From the NCBI GenBank assembly GCA_030247885.1, contig JAPDRO010000008.1:1178001-1242000 (forward strand): a stretch of DNA of 64,000 bases, read 5' to 3'. The position numbers and the translations under genes were made by a program. Shown in pieces: positions 37,399 through 49,700 of this stretch. This stretch comes from Taxawa tesnikishii (nom. ined.) (taxonomy: Eukaryota; Ascomycota; Dothideomycetes; Dothideales). Under the pieces are notes generated by a model. It made no database searches and was not told the DNA's origin. It worked only from the letters and a program-made list of their open reading frames with translations. Numbering within the stretch: the first letter of the stretch is position 1; each line of letters opens with the position of its first letter.

Positions 37399-37971
37399 AT
37401 GCCAGGTGTTTCCGTTCGCGACGTCCCAGCCGACAAGTTCATCAACAACTATGCTTCCTTCTTGAAGCGCCAGGTGCGTTGCTACAAATCCCCTTCTCGT
37501 CTGTACTCTTACTGACTTTGTTACAGGGCAAGCTTCCCATCCCGTAGGTTTTCAAACCCTCCTGAATCCTCTGAGATAATGAGGGGAAAATGTATTGACA
37601 TTTCCTACAGGGGTTGGGTCGACACCGTCAAGACTGGCCACAACCGTGAGCTCCCACCTCAGAGCATCGATTGGTTCTACGTCCGCGCCGCTGCCGTTGC
37701 CCGTCACATCTACATGCGCAAGACCGTCGGTGTCGGCCGCCTGCGCAAGGTCCACGGCTCGACCAAGAACCGTGGCTCCCGCCCCAACCACCACGTCGAT
37801 GCCTCTGGCTCCGTCGACCGCAAGATCATCCAGTCTCTCGAGAAGATCGGTGTCCTTGAGTACGATGAGGAGAAGGGTGGTCGCCGCATTACCCAGGCCG
37901 GCCAGCGTGACTTGGACCGTATCGCCCAGTCCACTGTCGAGGCTGAGGAGGAGGAAGAGGATGACGAGTAG
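37399..37971 (+). CDS. RPS19: 40S ribosomal protein S19 (eS19)
   Basis: Small-subunit protein needed for 18S rRNA 3' maturation. Exons 37399-37473, 37526-37542 (17-nt microexon coding GKLPI plus two bases) and 37611-37971, about 150 residues. It reads MPGVSVRDVPADKFINNYA, FLKRQ-GKLPIP-GWVDTVKTG, then PQSIDWFYVRAAAVARHIYM, VGRLRKVHGSTKNRGSRPNH and RRITQAGQRDLDRIAQ, with an acidic tail EAEEEEEDDE. The intron phases are consistent. Confidence 0.96.
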
Positions 37972-40424
37972 ACGCCCTCACCAAAAATTGCGGATTGAAA
38001 ACATTGGCAATGGGGTGATGTGACGGATCGATGTGAAAAAGCATGGGTTTGGCGTTTACGGAGGTGCAAAGCAAGCCGCACAGGCAGGCGGGATGGGATT
38101 GTAGTTGAAGTCAATGATCAAACGTCTGCTCGGTCTGGGCTTTCTTCCACCTTCAATCAGATGCGTTACGATATCCTGAAAATTAGCAGCACGCTTTTGG
38201 TTGTCTGGTATCGTGCGTATGCGCACATTAAGGGAAAGAGGATTCGAGTTTCCCCACGCCATTGAGGACTTTCAGACAATCACAAGAGTACCTGTTCCTT
38301 TGCCGGCCCTCGGGATGCAGTCACTTCTAGTAATTCGCACTTGCAGTCATGATCAACCATACCCTTAATGGGTTGTATCTCAGATGCCCTCTGTGGATCC
38401 GCTTTCGTCTGGTACCAATGACGGGACCTATGCTGTAAGTGTGTGAAGAGGTAGTAATCCTGAATCCTCAACCCAATTGAGAAAAATGGGAGAATTTCCA
38501 GGATGAGGAAGGTGTATGTATGCCCTCGGAGACCGCGCTAGTGGGGGCGAGGAGGCTCACGCGTGCTGGAAGTTGTCTCGAAGGCCAGTCCGATTCTGCT
38601 CCACGGCGTAAGGGTCATCACGACAGAAGACTTAGCCAGCATGACATCGCTCACCGCTCGGAGTAGCGTGGATCTGCTGGGGATACACACATATCTCTTT
38701 CCTTACCACAGCTGAACAAACTGAGACAATGCTGTCAGATACACACGGGTGCGTACGGTTACAAAGTCCACGGCGGAGGGTTGGAAATGGCTGCGCCAAT
38801 ACCGGACGCCCATCAGTTGTATCAGCCATACTGGTCTTTGAACGATGGATTTCTGTCCAAAGTGTTGACAACGCTGGCGAAATCCCGTCTCGGAACCATC
38901 GAGCGATAGTCGCACAAGTAGCTCATGCCGAGACGCATCGGGCTTTGCAAGGAACCAGCCATAGCGATGGCCTCGGGACGTCTTCCTCGGTTCCATTGAA
39001 GAGGGTCGTTGATGCTTTGAGAGATCGAGATTTCATATATGCCCATCAAAACCTTGCTAGTGAAAGCGGTAAGGCTAAAAGCGTTGTGTATTGGAACGCT
39101 CCTGCTGCGTAGCCATGAGCACGGCAAGGATGACTCGAACACTCACCACTCACGCTAGCGCTTTGTAATGGTGCTATACATTTGCTTATCCCTTTCTGCG
39201 TGTTTTACTTGGATCTTTCCGGATATGATCACAGTATCGAAATCGTAGAAACAAACAGTGCGTAACCTAAATTGAAGAGGTACATACATTAACCTACAAC
39301 TCATCTGAAGGCATGTCGGTACGCAAGGAGTCACACTCTCCGGCAAATGGTTCTCCGAAGAGGTAAGAGTGTGAACTATGAAGGTCCGTTCGGTCTCGCA
39401 ATTTTTTGACCCAAGTCCGTCACGAGGACGAAGCTCAGGCCCCTTGTTACCAGCCCACAGACCTGCCCAAACGCAAGACGCGAGACGGACAGGCTGCTCC
39501 TCCGGAGAGGACCTTGTGGAAATCCTGAATGGTCAAGTAGCTGGTTGAGGGAGTTGCTGGTCTGCTGTGTTGAAGAGGGAGGAGGAGATGAGGGATCGCA
39601 GAGACCAATTTACCTGATGTTGCCACATTTAAGAAAGGGTGTAGCTTGTCAGTATTGAAGCGGACTTGTTAGGACTGCGAGAGGGAGACCTGCAAGGTGT
39701 GCTCCGAGTGGCCAGTGATGCTCCGGCCCGTCTAGTCAGCCAGTATTTGCTAAAGAACAAAGGCATACGTAGTAGAGACTTGGCCATCGTTAGCATTCCA
39801 ACATGTCGGAGTGCGCTTGCAGCCACTGTCAATGAGAACAATAGGTTGTTCGGAGTTGTTGTTGGACCGCCCATCTTAGCGGCATCTACACAGACGAGAC
39901 ATTCCGTGTTGAACTGCGTGTGTGGGGGTGGAGAGTCTGCCTGATGGCGACATTCCTGTATGTCAGAAAGGAGGTTCGTTTACAAGGAGGGCAGTAGATT
40001 ATTGACTGGCTAGCGGCCCTCTGTAGAGACAGACGCTCAGTGTACCGGCTTGTCAGATGGACGATTGACGGCCAGCACATCAAAGGAATCAAGGCCCATT
40101 TCGGCCATGACCACTCACACAAAGCTCAGGAGCGAAAAGCGAAGCATAGAAGAGAGGAGGGAAAGTCTTTGGCGCGCCAAGGGAAGGCTTGGCACCGTCA
40201 CTCGCTCTTGCGCTTGCTCTTTCTCTTGCTGCTCGTCGCATCTCCACATCTCCATCTTTCACCAACCACACTTTCACCTTCACCAATACCACATTCACAA
40301 TCACGTCCGTATCCAGGCCTTTCCACGTAAATCGCCGTCGCCGTCGCCGTCGCCGTTGCTGCCGCTTGCCACTGCCGTCCGGAGATACTAACATCGCGCG
40401 TGTCCAACAAGAAGTCCTGCTAAC
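37972..40424. other. 2.4-kb intergenic region
   Basis: No supported gene. Near 40330-40358 there is a short CGTCGC/CCGTCG run in the presumed leader of the zinc-finger gene. Frames of 80-130 codons lack recognisable content. Confidence 0.4.
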
Positions 40425-41863
40425 ATGGGTAACAAGAAGCGCAAGCAGCCGACTCTTCAAGAGATCATTGACCGCCCATGGTGCTACTACTGTGAGCGCG
40501 ACTTCGACGACTTGAAGATCCTCATCTCGCACCAGAAGGCTAAACACTACAAGTGCGAGCGTTGTGGCCGTCGCCTGAACACCGCTGGAGGTGAGCTACC
40601 CTCGTTTGAAGTGACGCCTCAACATCGCGAAACTGATCCCGCGCAGGTCTTTCTGTCCACCTAAACCAAGTCCACAAAGAGCAACTGCTGGAAGTTGAGA
40701 ACGCTCTCCCCAACCGCAAGGCCCCAGACATTGAGATATTCGGAGTCGAGGGAATCCCCGACGATGTCATGCAGGCGCACAATTCTCGCGTCACGGTGGA
40801 GTTTTACCAGAATGAAGCCAACCACCGTGCCGCTACCGGTAACCCCCACCTGGTCAGGGAGTAGAAGCAGCGCCAAAGAAGCCCAAGCTCGAGGACAAGG
40901 ACTCGCTCAAGGCACGCTTGGCCGAATTCAAGGCGAAGAAGGCTGCGCAGGCAGGAGGGATAGCATCTGGCAGTGGCAGCCCGAGCACATCGACTGTACG
41001 TCGCTTCACTTATATGTGTGCTATATCGTGCTTGCTAACAAACGCGACAGCCACAACCTGACAACCCGAACGCTGCCTTTCAGCCATACCCACCCGCTCA
41101 GGACCCGTTCGCAAACCCTCAACAGCCCTTCGACCCTGCACAGGGCTCACCATGGGCGTATGGTGCCCCATATGGCGGCCCATCCCCACCACCGCAGGGC
41201 CAGTTCTCAGGTCAGTTCGGCGCTCCGCCACCGCAGTTCTCCCCTCCACCGCAATTCGGTCAGCCAGCGCCTGGCTATGGCTACCCACCACAGGGTCCTC
41301 CTGCGGGGCAAGGCTACCCTTCAAACATGCCATCACAGCATCAGCGCCCTCAGCCTTCCGGTTCTCCTGTCCATGCTGGACCACCGTCGCGCCAGAACAG
41401 TCTCCCATCTGCTCCTGGCCTGCCACAGAGACCCGCCTTCAACCCACCACCAGCCAGTCGCCAGCAACTGAAGGAAATGCACAATGGCTACAACCCGGCA
41501 ACCTCTGAACAGGGCAACGAGAACGACCCAAGCAGCGTTGATGACCTCATCAATAGCGGTATGAAGCAGGCCATGGACCGTCGCCGCCTGTCTCACCAGG
41601 AGGAAGAGAGCAAGCCCGCGACCCCCGCAGCTCCTGCAGAACCCAACGTTAAGAAAGAGAAGACTGCAAAGGATACCGGTAAGAAGCCAACCCGCCTCGT
41701 TTACTCTGACAACGAAACTTCACCAGAGGAGAAGCTGGCGCTCAGACCAAAGTACGCCTTCAAGCGTCACGACACACCTCCGACCGTGCTTGGACCTGTC
41801 GAGGCAGCTGTCACTGGCGTGCAGCAGGGACCCGACGACGTTAGGGATATGGTGCAAAACTGA
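40425..41863 (+). CDS. BuGZ/ZNF207-like zinc-finger protein
   Basis: Two adjacent C2H2 fingers at the N-terminus: CYYCERDF...HQKAKH and CERCGRRL...HLNQVH, preceded by MGNKKRKQPTLQEIIDRPW. This arrangement matches BuGZ/ZNF207, which binds spindle microtubules and Bub3 and also acts in splicing. Exons 40425-40590, 40647-40995 and 41051-41863. The long C-terminus is Pro/Gln/Tyr-rich (QPYPPAQDPFANPQQPF, GQFSGQFGAPPPQFSPP), the phase-separating type of region. The frame breaks at a run of five C, 40843-40847: as read it stops after GNPHLVRE, while six C gives PPGQGVEAAPKKPKLEDKD and continues to exon 3. A one-base assembly deletion is the simplest reading. No GLEBS motif was identified. Confidence 0.85.
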
Positions 41864-43172
41864 GTCGCACCGACGCGAAGGAAGGACGAAAAGGATCGGA
41901 GAAGATCAATTCAGGCTGGTGTCTCTCTCTTTGCTTCTACGAACGACATGCACGTGGGACACATGACGGGGGGCAGATCAGCACGTTGTGGGCAGTCGTA
42001 CAACCACCTCACCGCAGTGATGTTTGCTCCAACACATATCACGACACGCCACCAGATTCTTCTCAACGGAGGGAACAGTACATACCGGACGCAGCAGCTA
42101 AGTGTTGCACTTCCAAGAAGTCGCAAGATGGAATGGTTAACGTGCACTAGCGCACTCTGGCTGTGGAGGGAGGGCGTGTCTGGCTGGTTGATGGCATTGT
42201 TCTTGCTTCGTCGATGAATGGTGGTTCTCAGTGAGTGTTTTTCCTCGACAAGTAATGCCGGGAGGAGCTGCAGTGGTTTTCCATAGCTTAGCTTCCCCGA
42301 CCAAGTAAGTACAATACGGTTCGGTAAACCGATTGAAAGCTTTCTTCGCGTAAACAGTATACGCTTTGCTTCAGTATCTTAATACGTGCTTGAGTGATGA
42401 ATGCTGATGAAGTGTGCTAATGCTGTGCTCTAGCCGTGAGGTTCTGTGCAGCTTCCGCGACTGGCACGTCATGCGCTGGGGACGGCTGAAGACTGGAAAG
42501 ATCGGACCTTGCCTCAAAGTACCAGGCGCTCAGAGTGCCATGAGTATTTCGTACCACTTAGGATCGCTTGGCAGCTATTTTGCGGGCTTGCTTCATGACC
42601 CTTTGGAAGTCTCTGAAATGGACACTCATGGCAACAAGAAGAGCATCCGTCAGTGACTTCTGTTTCGTGTATCGTTCGCTGTTGTGCGCGCAATTGCGGG
42701 CTGTTTTTGATGGAAAGGTAAGGTCACGTAATACAAGACTCTGGAAAAACCACTGCACGGATCTTATAACAAAACTTGGCAGTCTTGGAGGCAGCATCTT
42801 GTGTACGACATCAACGATGCAGCAACGCAAGATATCACTGTTTCCACACTTTCTGCCTTTCTGCTTTGTGTCCTTTCCGTCGTCTATGTGCACTCTCAAC
42901 AATGCCCCTACCTTTCCTATTACATATCAGTGTCTTATCAGCATAATACCTAGACAGTTCAAGTGCGAAACCGTGCGGGAGCCGGGACTGTCCTGTTACA
43001 AGCGCGGTGAGATGATAGTACAAATCAGTTCTTCATTGGTATCATATGTAGGTGAATCGTAAGCGCCCCTCGACTGGGCAAGCCCCTTCCCGCGCGGTTT
43101 CCACTCAAGGGTTCAGGCGTCAGACAACCGTTGATCAGTCGCTCCTTGTCCCCTCCCCGATCCGGATCGGAT
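41864..43172. other. Intergenic region
   Basis: 1.3 kb between convergent 3' ends. A 164-codon frame at 42568-43062 (+) has no recognisable content. No feature supported. Confidence 0.4.
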
Positions 43173-43511
43173 CTAGTACGTCCGATTCGTAGTGGATCCA
43201 GTAGTCGAGTGCGAATCCGCCATCCTGGCACCAGCATCAAGCTCCCGCTCTCCCTTTGCAGCAACAGACTGGTTGTGCGAAGACGAAGCGGCGTCGGTGG
43301 CCGCGCCTTGACCGCGGTGGTCGTGCGCCAGTGCCTCGTCGGCGGCGCTGTTGACGTTGCCGCGAAGGGATTCGCCGAGGCCCTGAGGAGAGGTTAGTGA
43401 GGCACGTGAGGATGATGAGGATGGGAGAGTACTCACGTGGATGCCGTGGACGAAACCTCTGACCTCGTCACCGACGTTCTTTCCGGTGCTGCCGGCGCCG
43501 TTGGAAGACAT
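43173..43511 (-). CDS. Small hydrophilic stress-type protein
   Basis: Two exons, 43437-43511 and 43173-43382, with a canonical intron (GTGAGT...CTCAG), 94 residues. It reads MSSNGAGSTGKNVGDEVRGF, VHGIH-GLGESLRGNVNSAAD and SVAAKGERELDAGARMA. It resembles small glycine/alanine-rich ascomycete proteins (pattern GDExRGxxHGxGExxRGN) seen as abundant, stress- or starvation-induced transcripts. No enzymatic motif. The family link is from memory and the function is unknown. Confidence 0.7.
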   Translation of the reverse strand: MSSNGAGSTGKNVGDEVRGFVHGIHVSTLPSSSSSRASLTSPQGLGESLRGNVNSAADEALAHDHRGQGAATDAASSSHNQSVAAKGERELDAGARMADSHSTTGSTTNRTY

Positions 43512-44492
43512 GGTTGCTTGTTGCGTTGAGGATGTTCGGTTCGAGGGTTTTGGGTGCGTGGTCGTTTTCGGGGTGTATCGAGTGCACGATGCTCCAGAAG
43601 ATTGATGACCAGGGGTTAAACGGAAAGACGTGAGCTGTGTTATATATCGAGCAGTTCCAGTCGGCTGCTTCCGGTTCTGGGAGAGTGATGTCGTTTCGTG
43701 GGAGTTGGGTATGACGTATGCTTGGCGTCAACTGTCAGATGAAACCTTTGTGTAGGGAGAACCGGAACCGGTCCAGCTTTTTGACGGGTGAAGAGATTAT
43801 CGAGTGGGAAAGACTCGTCCAACATTGTGTACTTCCAAATTGGTCTGCGTTGGTTGGGGTTTGTCTTACTAGGGGCGACTTTGGAGTCCGGGATCATGGC
43901 GTTTGTCGCCCCTCCTCGCGCGAAGGGGGATATGGCAGGAGCGTGCTGTATTCGCCTCCAAACGTAGGTGTAAACGTAGTATAGTCCAACACACAATCTG
44001 ACACCCATGCACCGTTCGACGTGGGGGAGACGCATACCGACTACGCTGCTGCATGCTGCTGGTTAGCATGAATGAACCGAACATGAAGGTTGTCTGGCTT
44101 CTGTCGCAACGTTTCCATCCATTGTTCTTCTGAGAGCTCTCGCGACACGAGGGCGCGCCAACATCATTCTCTGAATTGGTTGGCCATACACCAGTCTCAT
44201 GCTGTAACAACTTGCAGCGTCTTCACGATGAAACAAGTTGCAGCGTCCTTACGATGGTCCAACGCTCCCACAAGGACCCCTCGATGCTCGATTTGTGTGA
44301 AGACCCCGCCAACGACGTCATCGTCAACAAACCTGGACACATTTGGGCAGTCGCATCAGGCTGAGCGCATGTGATGCAGAAAATGGTGCAACAACACTCA
44401 TCTTCGAACACGACGTACCTGCCAACAACTGCCTCCGGAAGCTCCAGACCTACGCAATCACTCACCTCAACGTCCCTGGCACAACCCACAGA
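43512..44492. other. Intergenic, divergent promoter region
   Basis: Between the small protein (-) and the LanC-like gene (+). No other gene supported. Confidence 0.45.
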
Positions 44493-45717
44493 ATGCCGCC
44501 CAGATATTTCAAGAACGACGCGCCGCTCGCGAGTCGAGGTGCAACGCACCGATCTGCATACCGGAACCTAGATGGCTGACTAGTTGCTTGTAGACCCATA
44601 CAAACAACTCATTGCATCCCTCACCCGCCTTGTGACCCAACATCCACCTGCCGAAATCCGTGCTGGTGGTGGCCTCTACTACGGCCCAACAAGCGTTGCA
44701 TACCTCTTCATTGTCCTGCAGCAACTCTACTCTGACCTGCTCATCGAAGACATCCAGCTCGGAACATGGTCAGCCGCCTACCTGAAGCAAGCGCAGGATC
44801 ACATCAAGTCGTTCCCAGGCCCGCGCGTGGGCAAGTGCGGGATCGCCGACGACATTCTCGCCCTCCTTGCCATAGGCGCAGCGAGCTCGAAAGATGTGGA
44901 CATGGCGGCGGAGCTGTGCGACTATGCGGCAGAGGTCACAGACCCAGAGAGCGAGAACGAGTGGCTGTATGGAAGGGCCGGTTACCTTTACTACCTACGC
45001 CTGGTCAAGGCCTCATTCATCGACGATGAGAAGACGACAAAGATGTTGAGCGATACCTCAACAGAGGTTATTCAGACCATATTGGATTCTCCGAGACCAT
45101 GGAAGTGGCACAACAAGGCCTACGTGGGAGCAGTTCACGGGACCGTCGGAATCATCACGCAGATAGTACTTACGGATCCGGAACGCTGGGCTCCTGCGGT
45201 CGAGGCAGAACTTGCGGTCATCCTCTCCTACCAGTACGACAGCGGCAACTGGCCGAGCAGCATTCCACCAGGCAAAGACAGGCTGGTTCAAGTCTGCCAT
45301 GGCGCTCCCGGTGTGGTCATCTGCTTGAACTCGATCAAACACCACTTCCCCAACTTGAGGGACAAGATCGAGCACGCTATCAAGAAGGGCAGAGAATGCA
45401 TCCTCGAGAGAGGCTTGCTGACGAAGGAGCCTTGTTTGTGCCATGGTAAGTGCCCCTTTCCCGCCAGGACTGCTGTGTGTGTTTGCTCACCCGGTCCAGG
45501 CATCTCGGGCAACGCGCTTGCCCTCGAGAACAAGGAGTGCGAGCATTTCCTTACCTACACCACGGGCCATGAGATGAAGTCGATGGAGAAGGACGGCATG
45601 ATGGAGCGATCGGATGAACCCGAGTCGCTGTGGTGCGGCGAAGCTGGTCGAGCATGGACTTGGGCCGTCATGGACAAGGGACTGCCCAAGCGACTGCTGG
45701 GCTTCAACGACCTGTGA
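44493..45717 (+). CDS. LanC-like protein (LANCL family)
   Basis: Exons 44493-44538, 44594-45445 and 45500-45717, about 371 residues. The alpha-toroid of LanC repeats carries the GG motifs (GGLYYGPTSVAYLF, YGRAGYLYYL, YVGAVHGTVGIITQ, ISGNALAL). The zinc site ligands are visible: Cys in QVCHGAPGVV, and Cys-His in CLCHG split by intron 2. Eukaryotic LANCL proteins bind glutathione and add it to dehydro-amino acids in damaged proteins, so a cytosolic detoxifying role is likely. Exon 1 (MPPRYFKNDAPLASR) is inferred from splice signals. The 54-nt intron 2 is in frame and stop-free, so unspliced mRNA would still be translatable. Confidence 0.88.
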
Positions 45718-46781
45718 TCACTCTTTCCACACGATTCACGAATATTCGTTGACCCGGCGGGGACGGGCGTGATTGGGAGGGCGAGATTGGGAGGACGAGG
45801 ATTTATATGGACGGGTGCAAACGTTAGCTCGTTGTCTTCAGCTGGGTGGGAAGGCGTTCACGGGTGCTAGATGAAGACATTCGTGCAGTGATAGAACACT
45901 GCGGGCCGGGTACGTGCAGCGCAGCGCAGCGTCTCGCAAGAGGACAAAGACCGTCTCACAGCTGCTTTGTCCGGCGCTTGGCACACTGGTCCTGGTTGCT
46001 CAACGAGGCTGGTATTTTCGGACAATGGATTTAGGCCCAGGCTTCGGGTAGCACGAGGCATATCTATCTCTTGGTGCATTGCACCACCACGGCCAATGCA
46101 GGAAATGCACAAACAAGTCATACTACGGCCATGCAATGCAGCCAATGGACTGTTTTCTTTCGGCCAAGGTTCATGTAGATCTCGTCGTAAATCCGGTTCA
46201 GGGACTGCTGTGATTGGCGAGGAGAGGTCCAGGGTAAATTACGGTCCGTGTACCCTCTCGGTCCGGCATGAGTGCTTTTGATGCTTTTGGTGCTTTTTGG
46301 TGCTTTGGGTCCTTTCCGGTCCCCATGCTGGCGAGCGGACGTTGAGTCTCCTGGTGCAACGCATTCCTCTTTCCCTCCTCCTGCGAAGCGACACGACGAG
46401 AAGAAGTGGTGTGTGCGAGCATACACATACAGTCGACTGCAAGCCTGCAAACACGCTTCCCGAGCCCATCTCTCACCCCTAGTCACTCGTTCGACCCCCC
46501 AGCACGACGCAAGCTCGGCCGACACGCTCATTCGCCGCATCTCCGACACCCTGCAACACACGATCGGCCGCTTGGCCCACAGATCGAGACTTAACCCGGC
46601 ATCCGCTATACCTCCACCTGCGTACCCAATGTCAACACGTCATTGTACCTCGCGGTAAAGCCATCCAAACGACCAGCGAAAGCTTCCGTTAACATAATCC
46701 AACTGCCCACGCCAAACCTTCCGTCGCGCGAAGTGAAACACGACATCGGCCTCTCGAACACCCCTAGGGGAGACGCATGCG
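45718..46781. other. Intergenic region
   Basis: LANCL 3' region and RAX2 promoter. An imperfect TGCTTTTGG-type repeat lies at about 46270-46310. No gene supported. Confidence 0.45.
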
Positions 46782-49700
46782 ATGGGGAGGTCAACACAGC
46801 TGCTGAGCAGTGGCACGCTCGCAGCAGCCATTCTTTCAGGGGTTTCTGGAGTCACCGCTGCCAACTACAACGAGATCCCATCACCGAACCTCGATTTATC
46901 TCAGCTCGGACGTGTCGCAATCGCCGGAGACTTCGACTCCATCTCGCTCTACACCTACGAAGGACAGAATGAGAACGTCTTCAGCACCAACGGCAGCCAA
47001 TCGCTCCTCACCCGTTATCCGAACGGCGCATTCCAGAGTCTTGCGCTTGCCGACGCCTATGTAGAGACAATGTGCCCGTTTGTGCAAAGAGACGGATCGC
47101 TGGCTGGAGTCGTGGTCGGGGAAACTTCACTTCACTTGGCGGCGTCGAAGCGCAAGGAATCGCGCTGTGGAACCCAAACACCACCCAGATCACACCTCTT
47201 CCCGGCCTTTCTGGCCGGGTTTCGAGTGTGTACTGCGACTCGTCGTCCGCCACTGTCTATGTCGGTGGATCTTTCACCGGTGCCAACTCAACCAATGCCA
47301 TCGCTTGGACCACCGGTTGGACCAATCTGCCGTTTGCCGGATTCAATGGACCTGTCACTTCCATCACAAAGGCCTCGAATGGAAACATCATCTTCGGCGG
47401 CCAGTTTGACGGACTAGGTAACACCACGACCCCAAAGGTGAAAGATGGTCAGGTCGTCAACGTTGGCTCCGCCAACATCACCTCCGCATCGACAACCACT
47501 CAGTCCGGGTTCAACGACCCGCGGAACATCATTTGCAAAACTGGCGATCAAGACGGATCTGGGAACACATGGCTGCTCGCCGACAACACGCCGGGCTTCT
47601 GGCAGGCAAACTTCAGCTTTGGCTTCAACCCGACCAAGATTCGTCTCTACAACACGAAGCACGATGGCAGAGGCACCAAGACCTGGCGATTCACGGCGTT
47701 GCCAATCAACGGCATCATGAACATGACTTACATTGACAGCAACGGCCACAACGCATCATGCTCAGCAACGTGCCCGCTCCCTCAGGACAACAGCACTTAT
47801 CGGGATTTCCACCTCGTCAACCCGATAGGCATGAACGCTTTCCGTCTCGATATTTCTGACTGGTACGGCTCGGGTGGTGGCTTGGCTGGCGTGGAACTTT
47901 TCCAGGACGACATCTATACTTTCGCTATCAATGACTTCAACGAACCGCAATGCGACCATGTCAGCACCGGAGCGTCTTCTACTGCTACCGGACCTTGGGA
48001 AAGGATCACGTCTGGGCAGAGCACATCTGATTACCTGACGGCGTATCTGACTGACTCGAACAACGGAAACAACTCCGCACAGGTCGTTTTCCAGCCGGAC
48101 ATCAAGCAATCCGGAAATTACTCAATCACCGTATACACACCCGGCTGTATGCAGGACAATTCTTGCGCGACAAGAGGCATCGTGAACATCACTGGGACCA
48201 TGACCACCGAGAACAATGCGCTTACTACTACTCTTTACCAGACAAACAATTACGACAAGTACGATCAGGTTTACTATGGATACGTAGACGTCGACAGTGG
48301 CTCGTTCCGCCCCTCTGTCACACTTTCTCCCGTCGTTGGTCAAAACATGCCGCTCACTGTGGTTGCTCAACGGGTTCGGTTCGAGCTGCAGACTTCCACT
48401 GGCGGTCTCAATGGCATCTACGAGTACAACCCGAACGAAGCGGTCGTCAGCACTGATTTCTCGACTTCCGCCATTGACACAGCTGGCATGAGCCTGAACA
48501 CCTACGCTCTCGTCAACGCTCTAGCCGTTCATGAGGGGACCGTCTACGCTGTCGGAAACTTCCAAACCGACGGGATCAGCAACGTCTTCAGCGTTGGCAG
48601 TCAAAACGCCACATCCCTCCCTGGAGGTGGTCTTAATGCCGAGGTGCTCACAATGTACCAGAATGATACGATGTTGTACATGGGCGGCAACTTCACCAAC
48701 ACGGCAAACAACGCCAGTCAAGGCATCAACGGCGTGGTGTCCTACTCGATTCAGAGCAACTCATGGCAGCCGCTGGGAGCTGGTGTGAACGGACCGGTTT
48801 GGGCCATCGTACCTCTCCAACTGAACGTTACAGCCAACGTCCCAGAAACGGTTGTCACCGTTAACGGTGACTTCAGCGAGGTGAACGGTTTCGACAACAA
48901 CGCCGCTTTCTCGGCCGCTGGCTTCGCCATTTGGGTACCGTCAAGAAGCAACTGGCTCCACAACCTTCAGCTTTCCACCATCTCAATCAACGGTCAGCTC
49001 ATCACATATACCGATGTCCCAGGCTTTACCCCGCTTTATGCGGGCGCTATTTCTTCGCAAGATCTCGGAATTAGTGATGCGGTGGGGCTTACAGGATCCG
49101 GTCAACCAACCCTGCAGTCCCTCGGTCTGAACATCCAGCCGAACCAGCAGACGTCAGGTTCTCTGCGTAAGAGAGCGACCGGGCCAAACAACCAAAACAT
49201 CACTGGTGTCGCAGCCGGACTCTACTACAACCAGGGTGGCATGAACATTACAGTCCTCGGAGGTCATTTCTCCGCGAACGCCTCGGATGGCAGCGCAATC
49301 AACAACTTGTTGTTCCTTAACAACACTGGGAGCCAGCATGTCTCCGGCCTGCCAAGCACTGTGGATTCCGCTTCGACCTTCCTGGCTATGGATACACAGG
49401 GCAGCACGCTCTTTGCTGGTGGTACCGTCACCGGCACAGCAAGTGGAAACAACCTGAACGGGATGGTGGTCTACGATCTCTCCGCCGGCGCTCTCGCCGC
49501 CACTCAACCTCCTCCGCTTGCAGGCAACACTGTCTCGGTGAACGCCATCGCGGCGCAACCGAACGCTCCAGATGTCTATGTGGGTGGCAGTTTCAGCAAC
49601 GCCGGCTCCCTCAACTGCCCATCCCTGTGCGTCTACGACACCCAGACCTCCCAATGGAACAGCCCCGGCACCGGCCTAAGCGGCCCCATCGCCGCAATGA

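Noticed and set aside
42568-43062. 164-codon open frame on the plus strand
   Set aside because: Cys/Phe/Ser-rich random composition, no start context and no homology recognised.
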